Origin: Muribaculaceae bacterium | GTDB lineage: Bacteria > Bacteroidota > Bacteroidia > Bacteroidales > Muribaculaceae | Reading direction: 5' to 3' | Assembly (NCBI GenBank): GCA_022509205.1 | Contig: JAFLTR010000012.1 | Span: 1 to 51,913, forward strand | Length of the DNA: 51,913 nucleotides | Shown: one piece after another, positions 1-8,776 of the stretch | Layout: each line of letters opens with the position of its first letter | How positions within the stretch are numbered: the stretch's first letter is position 1 | Notes under the pieces: model-generated | What the model was told of the DNA's origin: nothing | Databases searched by the model: none | Seen by the model: the letters and a program-made list of their open reading frames with translations, nothing else | Made by a program: the position numbers and the translations under genes

Positions 1-39
1 AGGGAAGAGGGGGAGGAGAGAAAGGGGGAGTTTAGGATA

Positions 40-1350
40 TTAGGGGAGGAGGTGTGAGAGGATCCAGTCGAGGTGAGCGCGTTCGGTGGCTTCGGAGGTC
101 CAGTGCTCGTTGATTGGGGTTACCAAGGCTTCCTTTGGAGAAGAAATCACGTTATAGACAGCATAGCTCGTGGTGGGAGGACAGGTGTTGTCGTTGTAGC
201 CCCAGGTTATGTAGACAGGCACTTTGAGATTTCTTGCAAAATTCACCACATCATAATATGCCATCGTCTCCAATTTTTCGGGAGTGTCCATACCGGGAGT
301 ATTGAAGAAATGCGGATAACCGCCGGCCCTTCCGGCCTTATATCCGGCCATGTCGCTCAAAGCGGGATGATTAGCCACACATTGCGTAACTCGCGGATCA
401 AGCGATGCCGTCACTATAGCCAAAGCGCCTCCCTGGCTGCCTCCCTGCACAGCCACATTTTTACCGTCCCATTCCGGCAGTGAAGTAAGGAAATCGATAG
501 CTCTTACGCATGCCTGATAAACCCGCTTCATGTAATAGTTATCCTTATTGTCAAGACCGTTCTGTAGATATCCGTTTTCCCGGCCATTAAAAGCCTTGCT
601 GATCTCTGCAAACTGTTCCTCAGTCATTTCAGGATTCAGCCCGTGAATCTCCATCTCGAACCTTATACATCCGTTTTCACCATAATATTTATGGCGTAGA
701 GGTTCTTTTATAGTTTTTATTCCTGCGCCCGGAGGACACATCACTATAGGGCAAGAACCCGGTTTGGCATCCTTTGGCATCGAGAGATAACCATAGATGG
801 CCTGTCCCTGCTTGCTGACGTTTAATTTCACCAGATAGGTGTCCATTTTATCGGTGGAATATTGTGGCGAAGGAGTGATTGTGTATTGAAGCGGAACTTC
901 ACTCAGTTCTTCCATGTTTTTCTGCCAGAATTCATTGAAGTCAGCCGGCATTTGGGTATAGGGCTCGATTTTTTCGGGAGAGAATCCAACCTTTACATGA
1001 TGTTTGTAGGTAGTCCCGTCGACGGTTGCTGAAAGACGGCAATCGCGGAAACCCGGCGTTTTCATAGTGCCGGTCTTGATTTTAGCCCTGCCATTCTTCA
1101 AGGTAACAGATCCTTTTTTGTCGGAAGGCATCATATCTCCTCCGAGTTCGTATTCAAGGGTCACATTGTCAACCGGGATGCCATACTTATAGAGCTGCAC
1201 CTCGATTTCGGGATTCTCTCCGGTTTCGTAGATCCAGTCGGCATGGTCGGGAACTGTAACCCACAACACATCACTGCGATAAGGATAGTTTTCAGCCACA
1301 GCCGAAAGGCTGAAGAATATTGCCAATAATAGCGATAGATAAGTTTTCAT
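40..1350 (-). CDS. CE7-type acetyl(xylan) esterase, secreted
   Basis: Alpha/beta hydrolase of the acetylxylan esterase / cephalosporin-C deacetylase type (CE7), expected to remove acetyl groups from plant polysaccharide fragments in the periplasm. The 436-residue product starts with a signal peptide (K then a hydrophobic run, ending AVAEN). An N-terminal beta-rich region of about 130 residues precedes the hydrolase domain. The nucleophile motif is GGSQGG, a variant of the CE7 GxSQGG motif; the acid is probably the Asp in WGYNDNTCPP and the base the His in NEHW near the C-terminus, so the triad looks complete. It is the last visible gene of the minus-strand operon led by PL11, 63 bp after the previous gene. 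Acetylated homogalacturonan or RG-I is the likely target from context; CE7 enzymes are broad, so the substrate is inferred. Confidence 0.85.
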   Translation of the reverse strand: MKTYLSLLLAIFFSLSAVAENYPYRSDVLWVTVPDHADWIYETGENPEIEVQLYKYGIPVDNVTLEYELGGDMMPSDKKGSVTLKNGRAKIKTGTMKTPGFRDCRLSATVDGTTYKHHVKVGFSPEKIEPYTQMPADFNEFWQKNMEELSEVPLQYTITPSPQYSTDKMDTYLVKLNVSKQGQAIYGYLSMPKDAKPGSCPIVMCPPGAGIKTIKEPLRHKYYGENGCIRFEMEIHGLNPEMTEEQFAEISKAFNGRENGYLQNGLDNKDNYYMKRVYQACVRAIDFLTSLPEWDGKNVAVQGGSQGGALAIVTASLDPRVTQCVANHPALSDMAGYKAGRAGGYPHFFNTPGMDTPEKLETMAYYDVVNFARNLKVPVYITWGYNDNTCPPTTSYAVYNVISSPKEALVTPINEHWTSEATERAHLDWILSHLLP

Positions 1351-1413
1351 AATATTCAGAATTTTGAGTTGTGGGGATGCCTCACCAGCATCCTTAAGAT
1401 TTCACTCTCCCGA

Positions 1414-2559
1414 TCACAGCCATTTGTCGAAGAAGGCTTTCACTTCTTCCTGCACTTCCGGACCGCAATAGTGGGGCATATCCAGGATCATAGTTGAGAG
1501 CTTCTCATCGGCTCCCCGGCTTTTCCAGACATCATGCATCACTTCAAAGGAGGCTTCCACACCCTCCGGATGGAAAAGTTTATCGGTTCTTCCGTTGATA
1601 AACAGCATAGGTTTCGGACACGCGATCGAGGCGATATGCGGATGGTCCATATACAGGCGTATGGAGGGTAAAGTATTGGCGTAGCCGCCATTCTCGCGAC
1701 CGTGTTCCCAGGAAAACTGGCTGTCGGTCGTAGTCATCCAGCAGACAGCGGCTCCCGATTTTATCTTGTCGGTGAACGCCGAAAGCATCCATGCTCTGTA
1801 ACCTCCCATCGAGAAACCCATGCATCCCACTCTCTCGGCATCCACTTCAGGAAGAGATGCGAAATAATCTGTGAGATATGAATCTTCATGTGTCATTATA
1901 CCGCTCAGACATCTTCCCAGACCCATCAGATTGCCTGCAAATTCACTGAGTTTGGTTTTGTCTACCCCCTCTTTCCTGCCGCGGTCGCCCCAGAAAATAG
2001 CATCGGCTGAAATCACGGCATAACCTTTCGAGGCCAGATAATCTCCGACATACTGACCTCCGTAGCATTGGTCGACCCACATATCTGCATCTTTGACTAC
2101 GGCTGAATCCACATCGAAGGGTTTAATCATCTTTTCCTTGCCGATGAAGAAATGTCCGCCATGGTCATGGAGCAAGACAATTCCGGGATGAGGACCAGGG
2201 CCGTCAGGAATGAGCATAAGCACGTCGGCCCTCGTATATTTGCTTACGTTGAGGCGCACTTTACGAGCCGTATATCCGTCTCGTTTCTCTTCTGTTATCA
2301 GTTCCGGGTTATGGTCTTCCGGAGCGGGAGGAGGAGCCAGCATCGCATCCTTCAACACAATGCGGGCCGAGTCGCGCCACTCGTTGAAATCTTTGATATC
2401 GCTGTTGCCCCAGGCCATAGGGTAGGTGAGTTCCTTTTTGATGTCGTCAAGAAAAGCCGGCATCTGGCGTTCCACCCCATAAGATAAATATTCCTGGGCC
2501 GTGGCTGCCAGGAAAGTGCAGGCCACGGCCCAGGTTATGGTTAAAAAGCGATTGTTCAC
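1414..2559 (-). CDS. Secreted alpha/beta hydrolase (dienelactone-hydrolase-like esterase), GTG start
   Basis: Alpha/beta hydrolase of 381 residues with an N-terminal signal peptide (hydrophobic stretch ending ATAQ). The nucleophile elbow is GFSMGG, the acid is probably the Asp of NGRTDKLFHP and the base the His of MPHYCGP, a complete triad. An LLHDHGGHF segment fits the oxyanion region. Related proteins in Bacteroidetes are annotated as dienelactone hydrolase or acetyl esterase. The start codon is GTG: no ATG precedes the signal peptide, and the GTG lies 8 bp after the stop of the pectate lyase, so the two are probably translationally coupled. Within a pectin operon it is most likely a carbohydrate deacetylase or another ester hydrolase; the precise ester is not deducible. 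The fold call is firm, the substrate is not. Confidence 0.8.
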   Translation of the reverse strand: MNNRFLTITWAVACTFLAATAQEYLSYGVERQMPAFLDDIKKELTYPMAWGNSDIKDFNEWRDSARIVLKDAMLAPPPAPEDHNPELITEEKRDGYTARKVRLNVSKYTRADVLMLIPDGPGPHPGIVLLHDHGGHFFIGKEKMIKPFDVDSAVVKDADMWVDQCYGGQYVGDYLASKGYAVISADAIFWGDRGRKEGVDKTKLSEFAGNLMGLGRCLSGIMTHEDSYLTDYFASLPEVDAERVGCMGFSMGGYRAWMLSAFTDKIKSGAAVCWMTTTDSQFSWEHGRENGGYANTLPSIRLYMDHPHIASIACPKPMLFINGRTDKLFHPEGVEASFEVMHDVWKSRGADEKLSTMILDMPHYCGPEVQEEVKAFFDKWL

Positions 2560-2567
2560 TTGTCTGT

Positions 2568-4382
2568 TTATTTGATTACTTTGTCGGATTCAACAGAGCC
2601 GTCTTCGTAAGTGATCACGCGTACGTTGAGACCTTTCTGCGGCTCTCTGAGTTTCCTTCCGTCGAGTGAATAGTATTGGATAGAGCTGATAGCCGAGGGC
2701 ACTTTGTCAACAGTGATGCTGTCGATGCCGGAGAGGAATGCGAGAGCGGGGTAGTATTCTTCAACAGCATCCTCTGCATTTTCATTTTCAGCCTTCATAA
2801 TATGCTCTACGATGGCATTGGCATAAACCTCGATGTTGCGGTACCATCCTTTCGGATCGAGAGAGAAAGAGACTGCATCGCTTGGATCGTTGGGGTCAAG
2901 ACCGTTTTTGATCTCCCATTCGTCAGGCATACCGTCGCCGTCAGTGTCGAAATCTTCAGGCCATGTAGTGTGCCAAAGCGACGGGAAGCTTGCAGTCTTG
3001 GGATTCTCTTCACCGGCAGGATCGTTGATATAGTCAAGGATACCTTTGGTGCCTGATTTAGCTGTTGATCCGGGAGCCGGAGCATCACCCTGATAAGTCA
3101 CTGTACCGGTGCGGGCTTCCTCCATAAGGCGGGCATCGGTAGCATCTCTCTTCAGACTGGCACCTACATATTCGAGCACACTTTTGTAAGCCTCACCTGC
3201 CGAATGTGTGGAAACTTCACCACCGTCGATCGGTTCGTCAAGTTTTAATCTCACGCAGTCAGTGCCGTCTATATTGACATATTTCACATAGTCAAGGCCG
3301 TCGCCAAACATGTGATGTGCATCAGGGATATATTTATCGCCATCCTTAGTCTTAAGGCCGCCATCATAAAGGACACCTGCCCAGTCATAATTTTCAGCCT
3401 TGTCTTCTGCTGCGGTCACATAGTTACCATTGATGTAATAGCGGGAGGAAAGACCCATTTGTTCGTCGGGACAGCCGCTACTGTTGCCGGAAGTGGCCAC
3501 AGACACCTGAGTTACATTTGTTTTATTTTTTGTGCCGGGACCTGCCTGATAATAGTTGTTGATCATGTTGATATAACCGCCGCCGGGGCCTCCGTAACAA
3601 CCGTTGCCGTTACCCCAGTTATACAACACGCAATTACGGAAGTCAACACGTTCTGCATCCACTGTGTTGACATATTGCGGAAGGTTATAGCTTTTCCATG
3701 CATAGCGAGCACCGTTGAAACGTGGAGCACGGTTCTGCACATGGGCTAAGAAGTTATGATGGAAAGAAGCTTCCTTTCCGCCCCAGATGCCACCGTAGGA
3801 GTGAGCTCCCTTGGAGTGGCCCGGGTTTGCAAGGCCCTCGGTTATTGTACACCATTGCATGGTGAAATTCTGATTGTCGTAGAAAGAGGCCACCTCGTCT
3901 ATACTCCAGGACATTGACACGTGGTCGAGAATGATAAATTTTTTGTTCCTCTGCCATGTGGCATCTGCACCGTCGTTGACGTCTTTCACCTGAGAGCGGC
4001 GGAAGCGGATGAAACGGATGATGTTCTGGCTTCCCGGACGGATAGTGCGATAGCGCAGTGTGATACCGTCGCCCGGTGCTGTCTGACCCAGAATGGTGGT
4101 ATTGTCACCGATTACGAGGTCGGATTCAAGATCAATGTAACCGCTCACATCAAACACTACAATCTTAGGGTTGCTGCCATTGACGGCTGCACGGAAAGAA
4201 CCCGCACCGGTATTGTTTAGATTAGTGACGTGGCGGATTTCGGGAACTTTGCTTTCATCGCCGCGACCGCCCTGGGTGTAACGTCCGTGTCCCTCTGCAC
4301 CCGGGAAAGCCGGGGCAAGTTCCTGGGCGTTGGCGCCTGCAGCTAAGGCGGCAATGCTTAAAATAGTTAATAATTTTTTCAT
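2568..4382 (-). CDS. Secreted PL1-like pectate lyase with calcium-binding repeat and C-terminal tail
   Basis: Right-handed beta-helix pectate lyase that should cleave homogalacturonan by beta-elimination outside the cytoplasm. The ATG at 4382 is chosen because it opens a standard signal peptide (MKKLLTIL ... NAQE); the reading frame is open 22 codons further upstream but without signal character. After cleavage comes AFPGAEGHGRYTQGGRG, the typical start of Bacteroidetes pectate lyases, then VTNLNNTGAGSFRAAV. The helix covers about residues 25-440. A thrombospondin-type-3 motif (DTDGDGMPDEWE ... GLDPNDPSDA) lies near residue 480, and the last 60 residues end in a YYSLDGRKL tail like those of other secreted proteins here. 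Its N-terminal part is paralogous to the 22145-24787 protein. It lies between UxaA and the GTG-started hydrolase in the operon. Confidence 0.88.
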   Translation of the reverse strand: MKKLLTILSIAALAAGANAQELAPAFPGAEGHGRYTQGGRGDESKVPEIRHVTNLNNTGAGSFRAAVNGSNPKIVVFDVSGYIDLESDLVIGDNTTILGQTAPGDGITLRYRTIRPGSQNIIRFIRFRRSQVKDVNDGADATWQRNKKFIILDHVSMSWSIDEVASFYDNQNFTMQWCTITEGLANPGHSKGAHSYGGIWGGKEASFHHNFLAHVQNRAPRFNGARYAWKSYNLPQYVNTVDAERVDFRNCVLYNWGNGNGCYGGPGGGYINMINNYYQAGPGTKNKTNVTQVSVATSGNSSGCPDEQMGLSSRYYINGNYVTAAEDKAENYDWAGVLYDGGLKTKDGDKYIPDAHHMFGDGLDYVKYVNIDGTDCVRLKLDEPIDGGEVSTHSAGEAYKSVLEYVGASLKRDATDARLMEEARTGTVTYQGDAPAPGSTAKSGTKGILDYINDPAGEENPKTASFPSLWHTTWPEDFDTDGDGMPDEWEIKNGLDPNDPSDAVSFSLDPKGWYRNIEVYANAIVEHIMKAENENAEDAVEEYYPALAFLSGIDSITVDKVPSAISSIQYYSLDGRKLREPQKGLNVRVITYEDGSVESDKVIK

Positions 4383-4479
4383 ATAAATGTTGTTAGGTTG
4401 TTGTTTTTGTCGTTGGAGTCTTTTATTGTTGAAACAGACAGGCTGCAAGCAGCTTGGAGTCCGTTTTAACCTTATGTCT

Positions 4480-5991
4480 TTATAGGGTCACACCATTCTT
4501 GAATATTGCAATTTCATGAATGCCGCTCTTTTCAGAGTTTACTTTTTCACCCGAAGCTACTTTCAGGACATAAGTAATGAAATCAGCGAGCACTTCTTCC
4601 ATTGAGGAATCCTCCACAAGTCTTCCTGCATTGAAATCGATCCATCTTGGCTTCCTTTGTGCGAGCCCGGAGTTGGTAGACACCTTGATGGTGGGCACGA
4701 ATGTGCCGAAAGGTGTACCTCTGCCGGTAGTGAAGAGCACCATCTGGCATCCTGCAGCAGCCAGAGCTGTGGCCGCCACAAGGTCGTTGCCGGGAGCCGA
4801 AAGAAGATTGAGGCCATGGTTATGGATACGCTCGCCGTATTCAAGGACTCCGAACACCGGACTCTTGCCGGATTTCTGGGTGCAACCCAGAGCCTTTTCC
4901 TCGAGAGTGGAGATGCCTCCGGCCTTATTACCCGGCGATGGATTTTCACCCACCGGTTCGCCATGGCTCAGGAAATATTCCTTGAAATTATTGATTAGGG
5001 ACACAGTTTCTTTAAAAAGTTCATCAGATGCACAGCGACGCATCAGGATAGTTTCAGCTCCGAACATTTCCGGCACCTCTGTAAGAACGGTTGTACCCCC
5101 CTGAACATTGCATACCCAGTCGGAAAATTCTCCGAGCAAAGGATTGGCGGTTATACCGGAGAAACCGTCGGATCCCCCGCACTTCAAACCGATGCGTAGT
5201 TTGGAGGCCGGTTGTTCGCTCCGCTTATAGTTTCGGGCATTCTCATAAAGTTCCTGTAGCAGCTTTGCTCCATGCTCCACTTCATCACCCTCCACTTCCT
5301 GGCAAACCATAAATTTCACCCGTGAGCGGTCGTAATCTCCGCAATATTTTTCGAAATCCTTAGGCTGGTTGTTCTCGCATCCGAGACCTACCACAAGCAC
5401 TCCTCCGGCATTTGGATGATGCACCATGTCGCGGAGTATTTTCTTCGTGTTTTCATGGTCATCGCCCAACTGAGAGCAGCCATAATTGTGAGGGAACCCG
5501 AAAATTCCGTCTACTCCTTCCGCCCCTGTCTCAGCCACAACACGGTCTACTATCTGTTTCACGATACCATTTACGCATCCCACTGTCGGGATCACCCAAA
5601 CCTCATTGCGGATGCCCACCTGACCGTCGGCCCTCTCATAGCCCATGAATGTAGCTTCCTTCCCTTTTCCCGATGCTCCCGGCGAAGCGGGTGCGGGATT
5701 GTCGATGGCGATGCCGGAATAGTCGAGCGTGCCCTTGAGATTGGTTTTAATATCGTTATGGTCTAAGAACTCGCCCTGCTTCACATCATGCCGTGTATGG
5801 CCGATGGGGAATCCGTATTTGACTACATTCTCGCCCTCCGGTATGTCTACGAGCGCAAACTTGTGGCCTGCCGGTATATCCATTGTGAGGGAAATTTCCT
5901 TCCCGTCTACATTCACTTTCAACCCGGCTTTGAGCGGATTGATGGCCACTGCCACATTGTCTGCCGGATTTATCTTGATAAAGTCTTTCAT
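4480..5991 (-). CDS. uxaA: Altronate dehydratase
   Basis: Cytoplasmic altronate dehydratase, which converts D-altronate to 2-keto-3-deoxy-D-gluconate, the last step of the galacturonate isomerase branch. The protein is about 503 residues, close to the usual 495 of UxaA, with the N-terminal SAF-like domain (IPAGHKFALVDI, GFPIGHTRHDV) and the large C-terminal dehydratase domain (GYERADGQVGIRNEVWVIPTVGC, GLKCGGSDGFSG, TTGRGTPFGTFVPTIK). The ATG at 5991 is used; the codon before it is a TTG that could also start. There is no signal peptide. It is odd in being a cytoplasmic enzyme set between exported esterase and lyase genes, while its pathway partners UxaC and UxaB lie 20-30 kb away in a different operon. 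Iron-dependent catalysis is known of the family. Identification is confident. Confidence 0.95.
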   Translation of the reverse strand: MKDFIKINPADNVAVAINPLKAGLKVNVDGKEISLTMDIPAGHKFALVDIPEGENVVKYGFPIGHTRHDVKQGEFLDHNDIKTNLKGTLDYSGIAIDNPAPASPGASGKGKEATFMGYERADGQVGIRNEVWVIPTVGCVNGIVKQIVDRVVAETGAEGVDGIFGFPHNYGCSQLGDDHENTKKILRDMVHHPNAGGVLVVGLGCENNQPKDFEKYCGDYDRSRVKFMVCQEVEGDEVEHGAKLLQELYENARNYKRSEQPASKLRIGLKCGGSDGFSGITANPLLGEFSDWVCNVQGGTTVLTEVPEMFGAETILMRRCASDELFKETVSLINNFKEYFLSHGEPVGENPSPGNKAGGISTLEEKALGCTQKSGKSPVFGVLEYGERIHNHGLNLLSAPGNDLVAATALAAAGCQMVLFTTGRGTPFGTFVPTIKVSTNSGLAQRKPRWIDFNAGRLVEDSSMEEVLADFITYVLKVASGEKVNSEKSGIHEIAIFKNGVTL

Positions 5992-6027
5992 CAACTTTCG
6001 AAAATAAGGTTTAAATATCTTTTATAA

Positions 6028-6987
6028 TTATTCCTGAGGAATCCATACGGAGCCAACAGAGAATACCTTTGCAAGGTCTCTACATTCGGCCACTTCTTCC
6101 GGGGTGAGCTGCTTGGCCCATTTCACTCTTGCAGCTGGGTTAGCGCCCGGTCCGGTAGATCCATATTCGCCATAACGTGATGTGGTTTCGTTTGCCGGAT
6201 CTTTCCAGTTGTCCCAGCCTTCAGCCACAATCTGTGAAGGCATTTCACAATCGATAAAGACCGTATAGGCGTAAGGTCGCCAGGGTCGCCCTAAATAGAG
6301 TTTGTCCACCCCGTCTTGGACTTTGATCTTACATCCATCAAAAATATAGCCAAATTTCACATCCTTGGGAGTGGAAGCCGCGGTGATATATGAATTGGCT
6401 TTCCCCACGATCTCACAGTTCTTGAAATATGCTGTGGCGGGTCCGAAAATAAAATCGGTGGTGCCTTCAATATAGCAGTCCTCGAAATATACGCGGCTGA
6501 AATTCCCGGCTGTAAAGATTGTGTCTTGATTACCGAGGAAACGGCAATGGCGGAAAATAAGCCGGTCGCCTTCCGTGTGCAAGGCTACAGCCTGACCCAG
6601 TTTCGGAGCGTCGTTTTCAATCGTGAGATTCTCGAATGTGGCGTCACACGCATCCACCTTCACGGTGTAGGTGCGGAAAGTGCCCATCTTGTCTATGTTG
6701 GCATGATGATTATAGGTGATGATGGTGCTGTCCATGTTTTCTCCTATAAACTTCACATTGTGCAGCCAAGCCGGGATGACAATTTTCTCTTTGTAGACTC
6801 CATTGGCGATATGGACGGTGACAGTGTAGTCCATATAGGCGCGTATGAGTTCAAGGGCTTCGGTGATAGTCTTGCAGTCGCCCGAGCCATCCTGATTCAC
6901 ATAGATCTCTCTCTTGTATTCGGCTGCCGAAAGGCCGACTACCGTCGAGATAAACAACAGGAAAAAAGCTGTGATACGCGATTTCAT
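6028..6987 (-). CDS. Pectin methylesterase (CE8)
   Basis: Carbohydrate esterase family 8 pectinesterase of 319 residues, which removes methyl esters from homogalacturonan and makes it available to pectate lyases and polygalacturonase. A signal peptide (hydrophobic core FFLLFISTVVGL, cleavage near SAAE) directs export. The family signature residues are all present: Gln in LGQAVALHTEGDR, Asp in LGNQDTIF (near residue 153), Asp in GTTDFIFG, and Arg in LGRPWRPY. The fold is a right-handed beta-helix. It starts 9 bp after GH43 ends and is followed 36 bp on by uxaA, so it belongs to the PL11-led operon. Length matches single-domain bacterial CE8 enzymes. Identification is confident. Confidence 0.95.
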   Translation of the reverse strand: MKSRITAFFLLFISTVVGLSAAEYKREIYVNQDGSGDCKTITEALELIRAYMDYTVTVHIANGVYKEKIVIPAWLHNVKFIGENMDSTIITYNHHANIDKMGTFRTYTVKVDACDATFENLTIENDAPKLGQAVALHTEGDRLIFRHCRFLGNQDTIFTAGNFSRVYFEDCYIEGTTDFIFGPATAYFKNCEIVGKANSYITAASTPKDVKFGYIFDGCKIKVQDGVDKLYLGRPWRPYAYTVFIDCEMPSQIVAEGWDNWKDPANETTSRYGEYGSTGPGANPAARVKWAKQLTPEEVAECRDLAKVFSVGSVWIPQE

Positions 6988-6996
6988 CTCTATCCC

Positions 6997-8685
6997 TTAT
7001 TTTGTGATTCTGAACCAATCTACATTAAGCCAACCGCTGTCGTTGCTTTCCCAGTCTCTGACGCAGAAAAGACCCACTTTCGCACCGATCCAGTGGCCTT
7101 CGGTCACTTGAAGCGGTTTGCCGAAATTAATGAATTTCTTGCCGTCGAAACTATAGGAGAATACAGCCTCGCATTTGTAATCTTCCTTTTGTGTGGGTTT
7201 CTTTTTGCCGGTCATCTTTACGTTTACCCGGAGATAGAGAGGTTTGTTCTCGTCGAGTTTCAGAGAGGCTGTCTCAGTCTCCTTGCCCCCCTTGTTTGAT
7301 TTCAGACTCTCCACTTCCGACAGATAGATTCCGTCCTCGCGGCTAACGAGCTGGATAGCACCGAGGTTATAGCCCGCTATCACCAGTCCGGCCCTTTCGC
7401 CCGGCATGATCTTACCGTTGTTTACGCGCGGCACGAATTCCACCTTTGCTGTAGCCGTGAAATTCTCTGCCGGGAATTTCTGAAGCAGGAGATTGGAAGA
7501 ATCATACAGGCGTCCGCTGTCTGTAGTCTTTTGGGAGAAAAGGCGTAATTGGGAATTATTTGCATCGGCAAAATACCATAACGCGTTGGGATTGCCCTTC
7601 CATTGCCATTGTTTGCCAAGTTCCACGCTGTCGAATTCATCGCTTTCCACGGGATTATTCTTCGCGTAGGTGCCCCCCACATTCGGTTTCCTGTATTCCT
7701 TCACGGGTTCACCGCGTCCGTCGCCGTCGGGGTCAACACCGATCACCGGCCAGCCATCGCTGTTCCAGGCCATTGGCTGGAGATGTACCACGCGTCCGTA
7801 TGGTCCTTTATCCTGGAAATGTATAAACCAGTCTTCCTTGCCGTCGGGTGTGTCGATCCAGGCTCCCTGGTGAGGACCGTTGATGTCGGTGGTGCCCTGG
7901 TCCATCACATTCCTGACTTCGTAGGGACCCCACGGGCTCTTTGAGCGGAGCACTTCCTGCCAACCTGTGGCCACTCCTCCGGCGGGGGAGAAGATATAAT
8001 ACCAGTCGCCGCGTTTATACATTTTTGCGCCCTCGATGGTTTCATTTTCGATATGGCCGTCGTAGATCACCCTGTCTTGTCCGATGGTCTGTGTGCCGTC
8101 TGGAGTCATCTCGATCATGCCCAATATACTTTTCACACCGGCCCTGCTTCCTGCATAACCGTGGGCTATATAAGCCTTCCCGTCTTCATCCCAGAAAGGA
8201 CAGGTGTCGATCACGCCTTTGGCTTTGTAGACGTGCACCAACGGTTCCCACGGACCGGCCGGATCTTTTGTTTTTGTCATGAATATGCCAAGGTCGGGGT
8301 CGCCGTAGTATATGTAGAATTCCCCATTGTGGTAGCGGATGGATGGGGCCCATACATGATTACCGTGGCTCGGATCGGGAGCCGATTGAGCATATTCCGG
8401 CATCTCGGCAATAGCATACCCTATTATCTCCCAGTTGACCAGATCCTTGGAATGGAGCACCGGAAGTCCCGGGATGTCACAGAAACTTGAAGAAGTCATA
8501 TAATAATCATCTCCCACGCGCACCACATCGGGATCGGAATAATCCGCATTGATCACCGGGTTTTTATATTTACCGTTGCCGAGATCAGGTTGCCACACTT
8601 CGGATGTGTATTGTTTTGCACTTGCCGTAACTGCCGAAGCCAGCATCAGGGCAATCGCGGGAAAGATTTTATAAGCTCTTTTCAT
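6997..8685 (-). CDS. GH43 glycosidase (arabinofuranosidase/xylosidase-like), secreted
   Basis: Glycoside hydrolase family 43 enzyme with a five-bladed propeller and a C-terminal beta-sandwich, 562 residues, signal peptide ending TASAK. Catalytic residues fit the family: base Asp in NADYSDPDVVRVGDDYYM, the modulating Asp in VIDTCPFWDEDGKAY, and the acid Glu in ETIEGAKMYKRGDWYYIF. The C-terminal domain from about residue 355 (VESDEFDSVELGKQWQWKGNP) is the sandwich often seen in larger GH43 enzymes and may help shape the active site. It begins 91 bp after PL11 and ends 9 bp before CE8. In an RG-I locus it most likely trims arabinose or xylose side chains. I think GH43 subfamily 12 is possible, but subfamily assignment from reading alone is weak. 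Confidence 0.88.
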   Translation of the reverse strand: MKRAYKIFPAIALMLASAVTASAKQYTSEVWQPDLGNGKYKNPVINADYSDPDVVRVGDDYYMTSSSFCDIPGLPVLHSKDLVNWEIIGYAIAEMPEYAQSAPDPSHGNHVWAPSIRYHNGEFYIYYGDPDLGIFMTKTKDPAGPWEPLVHVYKAKGVIDTCPFWDEDGKAYIAHGYAGSRAGVKSILGMIEMTPDGTQTIGQDRVIYDGHIENETIEGAKMYKRGDWYYIFSPAGGVATGWQEVLRSKSPWGPYEVRNVMDQGTTDINGPHQGAWIDTPDGKEDWFIHFQDKGPYGRVVHLQPMAWNSDGWPVIGVDPDGDGRGEPVKEYRKPNVGGTYAKNNPVESDEFDSVELGKQWQWKGNPNALWYFADANNSQLRLFSQKTTDSGRLYDSSNLLLQKFPAENFTATAKVEFVPRVNNGKIMPGERAGLVIAGYNLGAIQLVSREDGIYLSEVESLKSNKGGKETETASLKLDENKPLYLRVNVKMTGKKKPTQKEDYKCEAVFSYSFDGKKFINFGKPLQVTEGHWIGAKVGLFCVRDWESNDSGWLNVDWFRITK

Positions 8686-8776
8686 CTTATTGGTATGTGT
8701 TGATTGTCAAGGGTATCAAATACCCGTCTTTTGGAAGGTGTGCCGAAATTCACGTCCGGCACACCTTAAAGGGATG

